Source: Oscillospiraceae bacterium (GTDB taxonomy: Bacteria; Bacillota; Clostridia; Oscillospirales; Ruminococcaceae). Taken from it: a stretch of 64,000 bases of DNA. The notes beneath the pieces are model-generated. The model saw only the letters and a program-made list of their open reading frames with translations, made no database searches and was not told the origin of the DNA. The DNA is taken from positions 115,533 to 179,532 of the forward strand of contig JAFRTG010000046.1 in NCBI GenBank assembly GCA_017427265.1. Direction: 5' to 3'. The translations under genes and the position numbers were made by a program. Shown piece by piece: positions 24,955-33,864 of the stretch. Numbering within the stretch: the stretch's first letter is position 1; every line of letters starts with the position of its first letter.

Positions 24955-26232
24955 ATGATGAACCAGAACAATAACAGAGAGCACAAAGGTCTTTCTATTA
25001 TGAAGGTATCCGCTGCACTGGCAGCGATGCTGCTCGTATCGGGCACATCCATCGGGATGTATAAAATGGTTGAAAATATCGGAGCATCTTCCGTGGAATA
25101 CAGTGTTTCCGAGAATATCGCAGAGGCAGGCAGCAATGCTGCAAAGAGTCAGAGCAGCACGGCCGTACAGGCAACCAATATGAGCTGGCTGGAGCTGGCA
25201 TCCGCAGCAGATGCACTCTCCATTCCGGAAATTGTGGAAAAGGCAATGCCTTCCGCAGTCGGCATCAAATCAACCTTCACTTATGCCGCGCAGACACCTG
25301 CTGCCGGTTACCGCAGCTTCGGATACGGCGAAATGTTCGGCAATGCGCAGACTGCGGAACAGGAAGCAACTGCAACAGGCAGCGGCATCGTGATGAGCAG
25401 CGACGGATATATTGTCACGAATGCGCATGTTATCTACGATACCGAAAGTGAATATAAAATGGGCAAGGCGACGGCCGTCAGTGTGGTGATGGGTGAAAAT
25501 CACGATGAAGAATACGAAGCTGAGATCGTCGGCTATGACATCCAGACAGACCTTGCCGTGCTGAAGATTGATGCAGAGGGTCTGACGCCTGCTGAATTCG
25601 GAAACAGCGATGATCTGAAGGTCGGTGAGCTGGTCGTTGCAATCGGCAACCCGCTTGGCTTTGAGCTTTACGGCACAACGACCTGCGGCATCGTTTCCGC
25701 AAAGAACCGCGAGGTCGAGCTTGAGGATAAAACCATGACGCTGATCCAGACAGATGCTGCGATCAATTCCGGCAATTCCGGCGGTATGCTGCTGAATTCC
25801 TACGGTCAGGTCATCGGCATCAACTCCCTGAAAATGGGCTCCTCTTACGGAGAGGCCAGTGTGGAAGGCCTTGGCTTTGCCATTCCGATCAACGATGCGG
25901 CGGAAATCATCAAGTCGCTGATCAATGACGGCTATGTGACCGGCAGACCGCAGCTCGGTATTACCGGCACAACAATCACAGAAGAGCAGGCGGCATTCTA
26001 TCATATTCCGCAGGGCGTATATGTTTACAGCGCACCGGAAAACGGTGAGAGCGATTTGCAGCAGGGCGATGTGATTACCGCGATTGACGGTGCAGAGATC
26101 CTCACGATGGAGGAGCTGAACGAGCGGAAGAACCTGCATAAAGCCGGTGAAACCGTAACACTGCGCATCAGCCGCAACGGTGAGAGCATGGATGTACAGG
26201 TCACCCTGCAGGAGAGCAGACAGCAGGAATGA
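24955..26232 (+). CDS. HtrA/DegP-family membrane-anchored serine protease
   Basis: This 425-residue protein has an N-terminal transmembrane anchor (about 16-36), a trypsin-like domain with catalytic His158 (VTNAHVI), Asp199 (TDLAVLKID) and Ser275 (NSGNSGGMLLN), and one C-terminal PDZ domain (about 325-415, GVYVYSAPENG...GDVITAIDG). It would degrade or refold damaged exported proteins at the outer face of the membrane. The start follows AAAGGACGG. Related family members are typically induced by envelope stress; no specific operator is visible here. Confidence 0.96.
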   Translation: MMNQNNNREHKGLSIMKVSAALAAMLLVSGTSIGMYKMVENIGASSVEYSVSENIAEAGSNAAKSQSSTAVQATNMSWLELASAADALSIPEIVEKAMPSAVGIKSTFTYAAQTPAAGYRSFGYGEMFGNAQTAEQEATATGSGIVMSSDGYIVTNAHVIYDTESEYKMGKATAVSVVMGENHDEEYEAEIVGYDIQTDLAVLKIDAEGLTPAEFGNSDDLKVGELVVAIGNPLGFELYGTTTCGIVSAKNREVELEDKTMTLIQTDAAINSGNSGGMLLNSYGQVIGINSLKMGSSYGEASVEGLGFAIPINDAAEIIKSLINDGYVTGRPQLGITGTTITEEQAAFYHIPQGVYVYSAPENGESDLQQGDVITAIDGAEILTMEELNERKNLHKAGETVTLRISRNGESMDVQVTLQESRQQE

Positions 26233-26294
26233 TAATCGGCGGCGAAGAGAATGCTGTTTTCAGGTAATGCCGCAGTCTGCTGAAAAAAAGCGAA

Positions 26295-26393
26295 ATCTCC
26301 GATAGATTGCTCACGGCGCTCTGCCTCATCCCCGCGAAAGGGCTTCCGTTCCCTTGGCGGGGACGGGCGGAGTGCCGCCTTTTTTTCGGAGAT
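26295..26393. terminator. Long imperfect hairpin after htrA
   Basis: Nested arms ATCTCCGA/TCGGAGAT, GGCGCTCTGCC/GGCGGAGTGCC and TCCCCGCG-AAAGGG/CCCTTGGCGGGGA enclose a short loop, with seven T at 26380-26386. It can act as the htrA terminator. Its length of nearly 100 bp is unusual and it could be a small palindromic repeat. Confidence 0.6.
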
Positions 26394-26432
26394 GCCTGCC
26401 AAAAAGAAATTTGGATTTTTTCAAAAAAGGGG

Positions 26433-26461
26433 TTGACAAACAAGGGAAAGTATGTTATAAT
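26433..26461 (+). promoter_or_regulatory. Consensus promoter of tRNA-Val
   Basis: TTGACA (26433-26438), 17-bp spacer, TATAAT (26456-26461), 12 bp before the tRNA. Confidence 0.9.
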
Positions 26462-26473
26462 AATACCTGTTGT

Positions 26474-26547
26474 GAGGGTGTAGCTCAGTTGGTTAGAGTA
26501 CCTGCTTGACATGCAGGGGGTCATCGGTTCAAGTCCGCTCATCCTCA
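26474..26547 (+). tRNA. tRNA-Val (GAC)
   Basis: Cloverleaf: acceptor GAGGGTG/CATCCTC with one G-U pair, D arm GCTC...GAGT, anticodon stem CCTGC/GCAGG with loop TTGACAT (anticodon GAC, reading GUC), T arm with GGTTCAAGTCC. CCA is not fully encoded. It is flanked by its own promoter and terminator, a monocistronic tRNA gene. Confidence 0.92.
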
Positions 26548-26550
26548 TCC

Positions 26551-26586
26551 AAAGCCTTCCGGAGAAATCCGGAAGGCTTTTTTCGT
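26551..26586 (+). terminator. Terminator of tRNA-Val
   Basis: AAAGCCTTCCGGA pairs perfectly with TCCGGAAGGCTTT around GAAA, followed by a T run. Confidence 0.93.
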
Positions 26587-26656
26587 TTTGGTTTACGAAA
26601 GTGAGACGCCGGCAAAAAAGTTTTTGTGCGCAGTGCAGATGCATCTCTCCGCCCAC

Positions 26657-26685
26657 TTGCATAATCAGCGGAAAAGTAGTATAAT
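26657..26685 (+). promoter_or_regulatory. Promoter of asnB
   Basis: TTGCAT (26657-26662), 17-bp spacer, TATAAT (26680-26685). It lies 43 bp before the start codon. Confidence 0.8.
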
Positions 26686-26728
26686 AAGAAAAGCAGATCT
26701 CCAACCCCATCACACAGGAGGCATACAT

Positions 26729-28600
26729 ATGTGTGGAATTATTGGTTTTTCGGGTCACACGGAACATGCGGAAACGGTTCTGGAAAACATGATGGAACAG
26801 ATTCGTCACCGCGGCCCGGATGCAGGCGGTAAGTATCTCAATGGGGAGATCGCACTCGGACACCGCCGTCTTTCCATCATTGACATCACGGAACAGGGCA
26901 ATCAGCCCATCTTTAATGAAGACCGATCAATGGTGCTCGTCTTCAACGGAGAAATATATAACTATCAGGAAATCCGCGAGACACTCATCGCGGCAGGCCA
27001 CAGCTTCCGGACGGAAACCGATTCCGAAGTGCTCATTCACGGCTACGAGGAATACGGCGCAGAACTGCTGAACAAGCTGCGCGGCATGTTCTCGTTTGTC
27101 ATCTGGGATGACAACAAAAAGGAACTGTTCGGCGCCCGCGATTTCTTCGGCATCAAACCGATGTACTACGCGCAGATGGGAAAGACATTCCTGTTCGGCA
27201 GCGAGATCAAAGCGTTTCTGCCGCACCCGGATTTCAAAAAGGAGCTGAACACCGCAGCGCTGGAGCAGTACCTGACGTTTCAGTATTCCCCCACCGAGGA
27301 TACCTTCTTCAAGGGCGTCAAAAAGCTGCCCGCTGCGCATTATTTCCTCTACCGTGACGGCAAGCTGACCGTTCAGCGGTACTGGGACGTTCATTTTGAT
27401 GCGGATGACGCGCCGCTGCTCGGTGACTGGGTGAAGAAAATCTCGGAGACCTTCCAGGATTCGGTCAGAGCGCATAAAATCGCGGATGTCGAGGTCGGCA
27501 GCTTCCTGTCCTCCGGCGTGGATTCCAGCTATGTTGCGGCCGTCGCCAATGTGGACAAGACCTTTACGGTCGGCTTCGGCTCGGATGAAAAATATAATGA
27601 GATCGGCTGGGCGAAGCGCTTTTCCCGCGCAATCGGCAAGGAGAATTTCAGCCATGTGATCTCCCGGCAGGAATATTGGGATGTACTGCCGAAAATTCAG
27701 TATCAGATGGACGAGCCGCTTGCGGATCCGTCCTGCATTGCGCTTTATTTTGTCTGCAAGCTGGCGGCAGAGCATGTCAAGGTCGTGCTCTCCGGCGAGG
27801 GCGCGGATGAAATCTTCGGCGGCTACAATGTCTACAGCGAGCCGAACGGCACATGGTACGATAAGCTGCCGATGGGCGTGCGCAGAGGCGTCGCCAATGC
27901 CGCAAGCCTGCTGCCCGCCAAGCGCGGCCGGAACTTCCTTGTCCGCAAGGGACGGACGCTGGAGGAACGCTTCATCGGCAATGCATATATGTTCACGCCT
28001 GCCGAGCGCAAGGCGCTGCTCAAGATTGAGACCGATGCCCCGGATCCGACTGCTGTGACCAAACCGTTCTATGACAATGTGCGGAATGCGGATGACATCA
28101 CAAAGATGCAGTATCTGGATCTGCACCTCTGGATGACCGGCGATATTCTGCTGAAGGCGGATAAAATGAGCATGGCGCATTCGCTGGAGCTGCGCGTGCC
28201 GTTCCTTGATAGGGAGCTGATGCATGTCGCAGAGCAGATTCCGACAAAGTTCCGCGTGACGCACAATGTTGCGACAGATGAGAAAACGCCTTATACGACA
28301 AAATATGCGATGCGGCTTGCGGCCAAGCGCGATACGCCGCCGGAAACCGCAGATACTGCAGCCAAAAAGAAGCTCGGCTTCCCGGTGCCGATCCGCGTCT
28401 GGCTGAAGCAGGATGACTGCTACAACACGGTGCGCACGGCATTTGTTTCACCGGATGCAGAGCGGTTCTTCCATACCGATAAAATCGTGAAGCTGCTGGA
28501 TGACCACAAAAACGGCAAGGCCGATAACAGCCGCAAGATCTGGACGGTGTATATGTTCCTCGTCTGGTATAAGGTGTATTTCGGCGGGCAGACTGCATAA
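26729..28600 (+). CDS. asnB: Asparagine synthetase (glutamine-hydrolysing)
   Basis: This 623-residue enzyme has an N-terminal class II glutaminase domain with the nucleophile Cys2 exposed right after Met (MCGIIGFSG), which fixes the start at ATG 26729 after AGGAGG. The glutaminase part continues with RHRGPDAGG and HRRLSIID. The C-terminal synthetase domain has the pyrophosphate loop LSSGVDSS and SGEGADEIFGGY. It makes asparagine from aspartate, ATP and glutamine. Some members of this family modify other substrates, but nothing nearby suggests that. Confidence 0.96.
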   Translation: MCGIIGFSGHTEHAETVLENMMEQIRHRGPDAGGKYLNGEIALGHRRLSIIDITEQGNQPIFNEDRSMVLVFNGEIYNYQEIRETLIAAGHSFRTETDSEVLIHGYEEYGAELLNKLRGMFSFVIWDDNKKELFGARDFFGIKPMYYAQMGKTFLFGSEIKAFLPHPDFKKELNTAALEQYLTFQYSPTEDTFFKGVKKLPAAHYFLYRDGKLTVQRYWDVHFDADDAPLLGDWVKKISETFQDSVRAHKIADVEVGSFLSSGVDSSYVAAVANVDKTFTVGFGSDEKYNEIGWAKRFSRAIGKENFSHVISRQEYWDVLPKIQYQMDEPLADPSCIALYFVCKLAAEHVKVVLSGEGADEIFGGYNVYSEPNGTWYDKLPMGVRRGVANAASLLPAKRGRNFLVRKGRTLEERFIGNAYMFTPAERKALLKIETDAPDPTAVTKPFYDNVRNADDITKMQYLDLHLWMTGDILLKADKMSMAHSLELRVPFLDRELMHVAEQIPTKFRVTHNVATDEKTPYTTKYAMRLAAKRDTPPETADTAAKKKLGFPVPIRVWLKQDDCYNTVRTAFVSPDAERFFHTDKIVKLLDDHKNGKADNSRKIWTVYMFLVWYKVYFGGQTA

Positions 28601-28650
28601 GGCAAAGCGCCGGACCGTTTCTGACTTCAATCAACTGCCGGAGGTATAAA

Positions 28651-29742
28651 ATGAGCGAGCAAACATATTCGCATCTGATCGACCTGAATGACTATCCCGT
28701 GGACTGGTGGGACAAGGTGATTTCACTCGGCGCCTCGATCTACGCGCACCCGCAGCGTTATGTGCAGGCATGCGCCGGAAAGATCATGGCAACGCTGTTC
28801 TATGAGCCTTCCACGCGCACGCAGATGAGCTTTCAGTCGGCTATGATCCGTCTGGGCGGCAGCATCATCGGTTTTGACAACCCGATGAGCAGCTCTGTCT
28901 CCAAGGGCGAGAACATCAAGGATACGACAAAGGTCGTCAGCACCTATTCGGATATTCTGATTATCCGGCACCCGATGGCCGGAACGGCAAAGGCAGCGGC
29001 GCTGACCGCAGAATGCCCGGTTGTCAACGCAGGCGACGGCGGCCATCTGCACCCGACGCAGACGCTGACCGATCTGCTGACACTGAAAATGGAAAAGGGA
29101 CGGCTCGATCATCTGACGGTCGGTCTCTGCGGCGATCTGCTTTACGGGCGGACGGTGCATTCGCTCATCAAGGCGCTGACCTGCTATCCGGACAATCAGT
29201 TTGTGCTGATTTCGACGCCGGAGCTGCAGGTGCCGGATTACATCATCAAGCTGCTGCGAGATTCCGGCTGCGCATTCCGAACGGAATCCTCGCTGGACGA
29301 GGCAATCGGCGAGCTGGATGTGCTGTATATGACGCGGATTCAGCGGGAGCGCTTTGCTTCTCAGGCAGATTATCTGGCACAGAAGGATGTTTACCGTCTG
29401 ACTGAGGAGAAGATGCAGCGTGCAAAGCCGGATCTGGCTGTGCTGCATCCGCTGCCCAGAGTGGACGAGATTGAAATTGCTGTGGACGACGATCCGCGTG
29501 CGCTGTACTTCAGACAGGCACAGTACGGCATGTATGTGCGCATGGCGCTGATTCTGCGTCTGCTGGAGAGCGAAACACCTGCGCCGCTGCTGCGCGGTAC
29601 GGTCAACAGCAGTCTGCGCTGCGTGAATCCGAAGTGTATCACGGCACAGGAGCATTATCTGCCGCATCAGTTCATTCAGGCCGGCGGAAGAACGGTCTGC
29701 GAATTCTGTGAGGAGCAGGCTGTGCCGGTATCTTTGATCTGA
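28651..29742 (+). CDS. pyrB: Aspartate carbamoyltransferase with PyrI-like zinc tail
   Basis: This 363-residue protein has a catalytic ATCase chain: FYEPSTRTQMSFQSAM (carbamoyl-phosphate loop), the SKGE loop, IIRHPMAGT, AGDGGHLHPTQTLTDL and HPLPRVDEI. It condenses carbamoyl phosphate and aspartate in pyrimidine synthesis. The last 40 residues carry C324-x4-C329 and C350-x2-C353 (CVNPKC, CEFC), the same spacing pattern as the zinc-binding domain of the regulatory chain PyrI. No separate pyrI lies nearby. The start follows a GGAGG site 51 bp after asnB, so the two may be co-transcribed. Confidence 0.95.
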   Translation: MSEQTYSHLIDLNDYPVDWWDKVISLGASIYAHPQRYVQACAGKIMATLFYEPSTRTQMSFQSAMIRLGGSIIGFDNPMSSSVSKGENIKDTTKVVSTYSDILIIRHPMAGTAKAAALTAECPVVNAGDGGHLHPTQTLTDLLTLKMEKGRLDHLTVGLCGDLLYGRTVHSLIKALTCYPDNQFVLISTPELQVPDYIIKLLRDSGCAFRTESSLDEAIGELDVLYMTRIQRERFASQADYLAQKDVYRLTEEKMQRAKPDLAVLHPLPRVDEIEIAVDDDPRALYFRQAQYGMYVRMALILRLLESETPAPLLRGTVNSSLRCVNPKCITAQEHYLPHQFIQAGGRTVCEFCEEQAVPVSLI

Positions 29743-29771
29743 TATTCTGTGCGTATATACTATAAAAAACG

Positions 29772-29804
29772 AAACGGTCAGGCTTTTTCGGCCTGACCGT
29801 TTTT
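29772..29804. terminator. Bidirectional terminator after pyrB
   Basis: AAACGGTCAGGC pairs with GCCTGACCGTTT around TTTTTCG, with an A run on the left and a T run on the right. It ends pyrB and probably the minus-strand gene at 29877. Confidence 0.92.
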
Positions 29805-29876
29805 GCTTGCAGAAAAAGGTATCGCAGCGCGATGATTTGTAACAGGCTCCGCCAAGACCGGCTGCCCGTTCGGTGC

Positions 29877-30467
29877 TTACTTTGCAAACTGTGCAGCTTG
29901 GCACTGCGAAACATGTGCGCGGCTTGTGTGCAGAACCATCCAAGCAAAGCCTGCGAGCAGCAGAAACTCTGCGAGCATCGGCAGCGGCTCGCCGTCCAGA
30001 ATGGCAATCGAGTCAAACCAGAACATCAGGCTTGCAAACGGGATCGAAAGCCATGCCATTGTCTGTGAACGCCGGACTGTCCAGATGATCGCAGCTGCGC
30101 CCGCAGCGGGCAGCAGTGCCGCGATCCGGCATGCCAGCAGCGTTTCGCCGAACCAGCCGAAGCAGTTCGTGATATAGCCTGCAAGGCCTGTAATCGCAAT
30201 CATGGGGACCAGAAAGCACAGCACATCCCGTGCCGCGTACCCCGGATTTCCGGCTTTCAGCGCAATCACCGTGCAGATGACGGCCCAGAGCAGAAGTCCG
30301 CTGCTCATCTGTCCGAATGTATACAGCAGATTGAAAACGCTGTATTCCTGACAGACCTGCGTGCTCAGGATCATCAGCAGACCCGTCAGGAAGCCTGCTG
30401 CGGCAACAGCCAGCGGACGGATCACCGTTCTGTTTTCAACCGTTTTGAACTGATTCTGATACATCAT
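29877..30467 (-). CDS. Multi-pass membrane protein of unknown function
   Basis: This 196-residue protein has about six hydrophobic helices between residues 20 and 185. No catalytic motif is recognised. Its ATG overlaps the stop of the VanZ-like gene by 4 bp (ATGA at 30464-30467), so the two are co-translated and may act together in the membrane. Confidence 0.65.
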   Translation of the reverse strand: MMYQNQFKTVENRTVIRPLAVAAAGFLTGLLMILSTQVCQEYSVFNLLYTFGQMSSGLLLWAVICTVIALKAGNPGYAARDVLCFLVPMIAITGLAGYITNCFGWFGETLLACRIAALLPAAGAAAIIWTVRRSQTMAWLSIPFASLMFWFDSIAILDGEPLPMLAEFLLLAGFAWMVLHTSRAHVSQCQAAQFAK

Positions 30468-31024
30468 GAAAAATCACGCTCCTTATTGATTTTTGTTAAG
30501 ATAAACTCTGTGACCGGACGGAAAAAGAGATAGACGATGTAACCCGCTGCCGTGCCCGCTGTGTTCGTGATGAGGTCCGTGACATCCGAGCGCCGCCCGA
30601 TATCCGGGAGCGGCTGCAGCAGCTCGATCATCAGGCTGAACAGGAATCCGCAGAACACCGTCTCAAAAAAGCCGCGCTTGGGCTTCATCATCGGGTACAG
30701 GAAGCCGAACGGCATCAGCATTGCGGTATTCAGCGCAATCTGCCGCAAATAGTCTCCGCGGTGCAGCTTAACGTCCACAAACGGCTCCATGTTCATCGGA
30801 ACATACGCCGCAGGATTCCAGAACGGAATGCTGATCAGAAACGGCATCAGCGTCAGGTACAGCACGCAGCAGATATATGAGAACATCAGGAATCCGCACA
30901 GGGAAATATCCGCGCCGCGCTGCTTCCACCGCGGCCGCAGCACGAACAGATACAGCATTCCCAGCACGAGGAAATCCGTGCTGCAGGGAAGCAGCTGTTC
31001 CGCAAGACGCATCAGCAGCGCCAT
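30464..31024 (-). CDS. VanZ-like membrane protein
   Basis: This 186-residue protein has four to five transmembrane segments and the VanZ-family signature region: NTAMLMPFGFLYPM, then FSLMIELLQPL, then GRRSDVTDLITNTAGTAAGY. VanZ confers low-level teicoplanin resistance in Tn1546, but most homologues are of unknown function. ATG 31024 follows GAAGGAGA; a longer frame upstream lacks a site. Confidence 0.85.
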   Translation of the reverse strand: MALLMRLAEQLLPCSTDFLVLGMLYLFVLRPRWKQRGADISLCGFLMFSYICCVLYLTLMPFLISIPFWNPAAYVPMNMEPFVDVKLHRGDYLRQIALNTAMLMPFGFLYPMMKPKRGFFETVFCGFLFSLMIELLQPLPDIGRRSDVTDLITNTAGTAAGYIVYLFFRPVTEFILTKINKERDFS

Positions 31025-31191
31025 CGCATCAGTCTCCTTTCTTCCGTTTTCGGTCTGTGTATACAGCATACCATGCCGTGCGCCGGAATGCAAGGGGTTT
31101 TCCCGATTATTCAGAATATCTTTCGTGTTTCTTCAGAAATGCGGGAGCAGCTTCCGATGAACAAAAAATAAGATAAATGCGAGATATTCTC

Positions 31192-31220
31192 TTGATTATT
31201 TCAAAAAACTATGCTATAAT
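31192..31220 (+). promoter_or_regulatory. Promoter of the solute-binding lipoprotein gene
   Basis: TTGATT (31192-31197), 17-bp spacer, extended -10 TGCTATAAT (TATAAT 31215-31220). Confidence 0.82.
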
Positions 31221-31278
31221 GAAACTATTCCCTGTCTGAACGGCAGATTGGACTTGTAAAGAAAGGAATTGAAAGAAC

Positions 31279-32067
31279 ATGATCGCAAAAAAAATCTACG
31301 CAGGATTTTCCGTCCTGGCACTCTCAGCACTTCTCATGACCGGCTGCGGCAATGACGCACTTGCCAACAAGGTTCATTCCGTTGCAGACCTGAACGGTAA
31401 GAAGATCGGCGTTCAGACCGATACGACCGGTGACGCCTATGCCGGTGATATTGAAAATGCTACCGTGGAGCGGTATCAGAAGGCTGAGGACGGCATCAAG
31501 GCTCTGCAGCAGGGTGTCGTCGATGCGGTGATCGTAGATATGGAAACGGCCAAGCTGTTCGTGGAGCAGTATCAGGATATTGAGATTCTCGGCGAAAACT
31601 TCCTCGACGAAGAATATGCGATCGCAATGCCGCTCGGCAGCATGAAGCTCAAGGATGAAATCGACACGGCGCTCAAGGCCCTGCGCGTCAACGGAACCAT
31701 TCAGCGGATCAAGAGCAACTATGAGGGTGACGAGAAAGGTCAGCACCCCTACGAGATCAGCGATCAGGTTGAGCGCAGCAAGGGCAAGCTCATCATGGCA
31801 ACGAATGCGGAATTTCCGCCGTTTGAATACTTAGAGGACGGCAATATCGTCGGCTTTGATGTGGATATGGCAAATGCGGTCTGTGATTATCTCGGATATG
31901 AGCTGCAGATTGTGGACATGGCATTTGATTCCGTGATTCCGGCTGTTATGGGCGGACAGGCAGATATTGGCGTTGCTGCACTTTCGGTGACGGAGGAGCG
32001 TCAGCAGCAGGTGCTGTTCTCGGATGCCTATGAGACGACCCATCAGGTGATTGTTGTCAGAAAATAA
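31279..32067 (+). CDS. Solute-binding lipoprotein with circularly permuted SBP_bac_3 domain
   Basis: This 262-residue lipoprotein has signal peptide and lipobox LLMTGC (Cys23). The order of the binding-protein lobes is reversed. Residues about 33-150 match the normal second part of a family 3 amino acid-binding protein (SVADLNGKKIGVQTDTTGDAY, then ALKALRVNGTIQRIKSNYEG). Residues about 168-262 match the normal first part (GKLIMATNAEFPPFEYLEDG, GFDVDMANAV, VTEERQQQVLFSDAY). The ligand-binding strands are all present, so an amino acid-like ligand is plausible. No permease or ATPase gene is adjacent, so it may be an orphan sensor or share a transporter. It stands alone between its own promoter and terminator. 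Confidence 0.88.
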   Translation: MIAKKIYAGFSVLALSALLMTGCGNDALANKVHSVADLNGKKIGVQTDTTGDAYAGDIENATVERYQKAEDGIKALQQGVVDAVIVDMETAKLFVEQYQDIEILGENFLDEEYAIAMPLGSMKLKDEIDTALKALRVNGTIQRIKSNYEGDEKGQHPYEISDQVERSKGKLIMATNAEFPPFEYLEDGNIVGFDVDMANAVCDYLGYELQIVDMAFDSVIPAVMGGQADIGVAALSVTEERQQQVLFSDAYETTHQVIVVRK

Positions 32068-32083
32068 TGTCTGCGTGCATTCA

Positions 32084-32123
32084 AAAAGGCACCTCTGAAG
32101 GATTGGCTTCAGAGGTGCCTTTT
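32084..32123. terminator. Bidirectional terminator
   Basis: AAAAGGCACCTCTGAAG pairs perfectly with CTTCAGAGGTGCCTTTT around a 6-nt loop. It serves the lipoprotein gene and the convergent amylase gene. Confidence 0.93.
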
Positions 32124-32148
32124 GATATAGATGCAAAATGTGTGCGAT

Positions 32149-33840
32149 TTATAACAAAATTTCAAATGCGCGGTCGCCGTACTGCAAAGCCGCACGCAGC
32201 ACCGGATCGCCCCAGAGCCGCAGCGTCACGCCGCCGTCAAACTGATATTCATACACGATATTGCTGCCCTCCTGCTTGTCTGCCGGCTCGCGGCCGAATG
32301 CCTCTGAGAGCTTTTCGCGCGTCATGCAGCGATCCAGCAGCGACAGCTTCCAGACCAGCTCCGCAGCGGTCATTTCGGCTTGCCGCTCCGGTTCGCTTTC
32401 CGGTTCGGAGACAACCGCCTGTTCTTCGGCCGCCGGCTGCTGTGCAGCAGCGTGTTCTGTAACGGCCGGTTCCGCCGGAACAACGACAGAAGGTTTCTGC
32501 GCAATGTGCGCCAGTTCCTCCGGCGAGGATTTTGCAATCCACATGGCCGAAAACGCGGGTGCTGTGATGCCGCCCGTTGCCGAAACCGGCTCGCCGGTCA
32601 GCAGATCGTACCAGCCGTCACCGCCGATCGGCAGCGGCAGACCGCTCGGTGCGTCTGAAAGATTCAGCACACAGTAGACGGCGCTGTCATTTTCGCCGCG
32701 CCGGAACACGAGCTGCTGATTGCGTACCTCGACTGTCTGGAAGCTGCCCGTATGCAGCGCTTCCTTCTGCGCATAGGCTGCGCCCAGCCGGCAGAGGAAC
32801 TGTGTCAGCGGATTGCTCTCCGGATGCATCTGTGCAATATCAAGCGCCGGACGCAGATTTGCATCCGAGCCCTGCTGCTTTTCGCCCTCGATGCCGAATT
32901 CCGAGCCGTAATAGACGGACGGAATGCCCGGCATTGCGTAAAGCAGCGCATAGACCAGCGGCAGATGGCGGCGGTCGCGCAGCTGCGTCGCAAGGCGCGC
33001 AACATCGTGATTATCCGCAAAATTATACAGCTGCAGATTCGGATAAATATCCTTCTGCCGGTTCATGGCGTAGTTGATCTCGAAATAATTCTTGTCGTTG
33101 TGCGATGACCAGATGCCCTTCCAGCACTCGTAATTCGTCGAAGAATCAAGCATATCCGGATTTGCGAACTGGGCATAGTTTCCGTGAATCAGCTCGCCCA
33201 TCAGCCAGCATTCGGGATTCTTCTGCTTGATTGTATGCCGGATGCGGCGGAAGAAATCGTGGTCGATGCAGTCTGCGGCGTCGAAGCGGATGCCGTCAAT
33301 GTGGAACTGATCCATCCAGCCGAGAATGGCGTTTTCCAGATAGTTCACAACATCGTTGTTTTTCAGATTCAGCTTGACGAGCTCCTCGCAGCCGTGCCAC
33401 GATTCGTAGGAGAACGGATCGCCGAAGCGGTTCGAGCCGCCGAACCAGAGGTTGCAGAACCAGCTGCAATAGGGCGAGGCCTGACCGTTCTTCAGGACAT
33501 CCTGAAATGCGAAGAATCCGCGGCCGACATGGTTGAATACGCCGTCGATGACAACGCGGATGCCGTTTGCGTGAAGCGCATCGCAGAGACGCGCAAAATC
33601 TGCGTTTGTACCCAGACGGCGGTCAAGCTGCGTATAATCATGCGTATCGTAGCCGTGTGTGCCGGATTCCCACAGCGGGCTGAAATAAATTGCATTGACA
33701 TGCAGATTTTTGAGGTGCGGGATCCAGTCAAACAGGCAGTTGATGCGGCTGACCGGTTCGCCGCCGGGGTTCTCCCACGGCGCACCGCAGAGACCCAGCG
33801 GATAGATATGATAAAACAACGCGGATGTTTCCCAGGACAT
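32149..33840 (-). CDS. GH13-family alpha-glucan hydrolase, cytoplasmic
   Basis: This 563-residue protein is a glycoside hydrolase family 13 barrel: region I GIRVVIDGVFNHVG, region II GIRFDAAD with the nucleophile Asp, region III WLMGELIHGNY with the acid/base Glu, region IV FADNHD. A beta-sandwich follows, then an Ala/Glu-rich linker (about 460-500) and a separate C-terminal domain of about 65 residues not seen in standard amylases. No signal peptide, so it would act on internal maltodextrin or glycogen. Its promoter region holds a 29-bp palindrome. Confidence 0.92.
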   Translation of the reverse strand: MSWETSALFYHIYPLGLCGAPWENPGGEPVSRINCLFDWIPHLKNLHVNAIYFSPLWESGTHGYDTHDYTQLDRRLGTNADFARLCDALHANGIRVVIDGVFNHVGRGFFAFQDVLKNGQASPYCSWFCNLWFGGSNRFGDPFSYESWHGCEELVKLNLKNNDVVNYLENAILGWMDQFHIDGIRFDAADCIDHDFFRRIRHTIKQKNPECWLMGELIHGNYAQFANPDMLDSSTNYECWKGIWSSHNDKNYFEINYAMNRQKDIYPNLQLYNFADNHDVARLATQLRDRRHLPLVYALLYAMPGIPSVYYGSEFGIEGEKQQGSDANLRPALDIAQMHPESNPLTQFLCRLGAAYAQKEALHTGSFQTVEVRNQQLVFRRGENDSAVYCVLNLSDAPSGLPLPIGGDGWYDLLTGEPVSATGGITAPAFSAMWIAKSSPEELAHIAQKPSVVVPAEPAVTEHAAAQQPAAEEQAVVSEPESEPERQAEMTAAELVWKLSLLDRCMTREKLSEAFGREPADKQEGSNIVYEYQFDGGVTLRLWGDPVLRAALQYGDRAFEILL

Positions 33841-33864
33841 AATGATCGTCTCCTTTATTCATAT

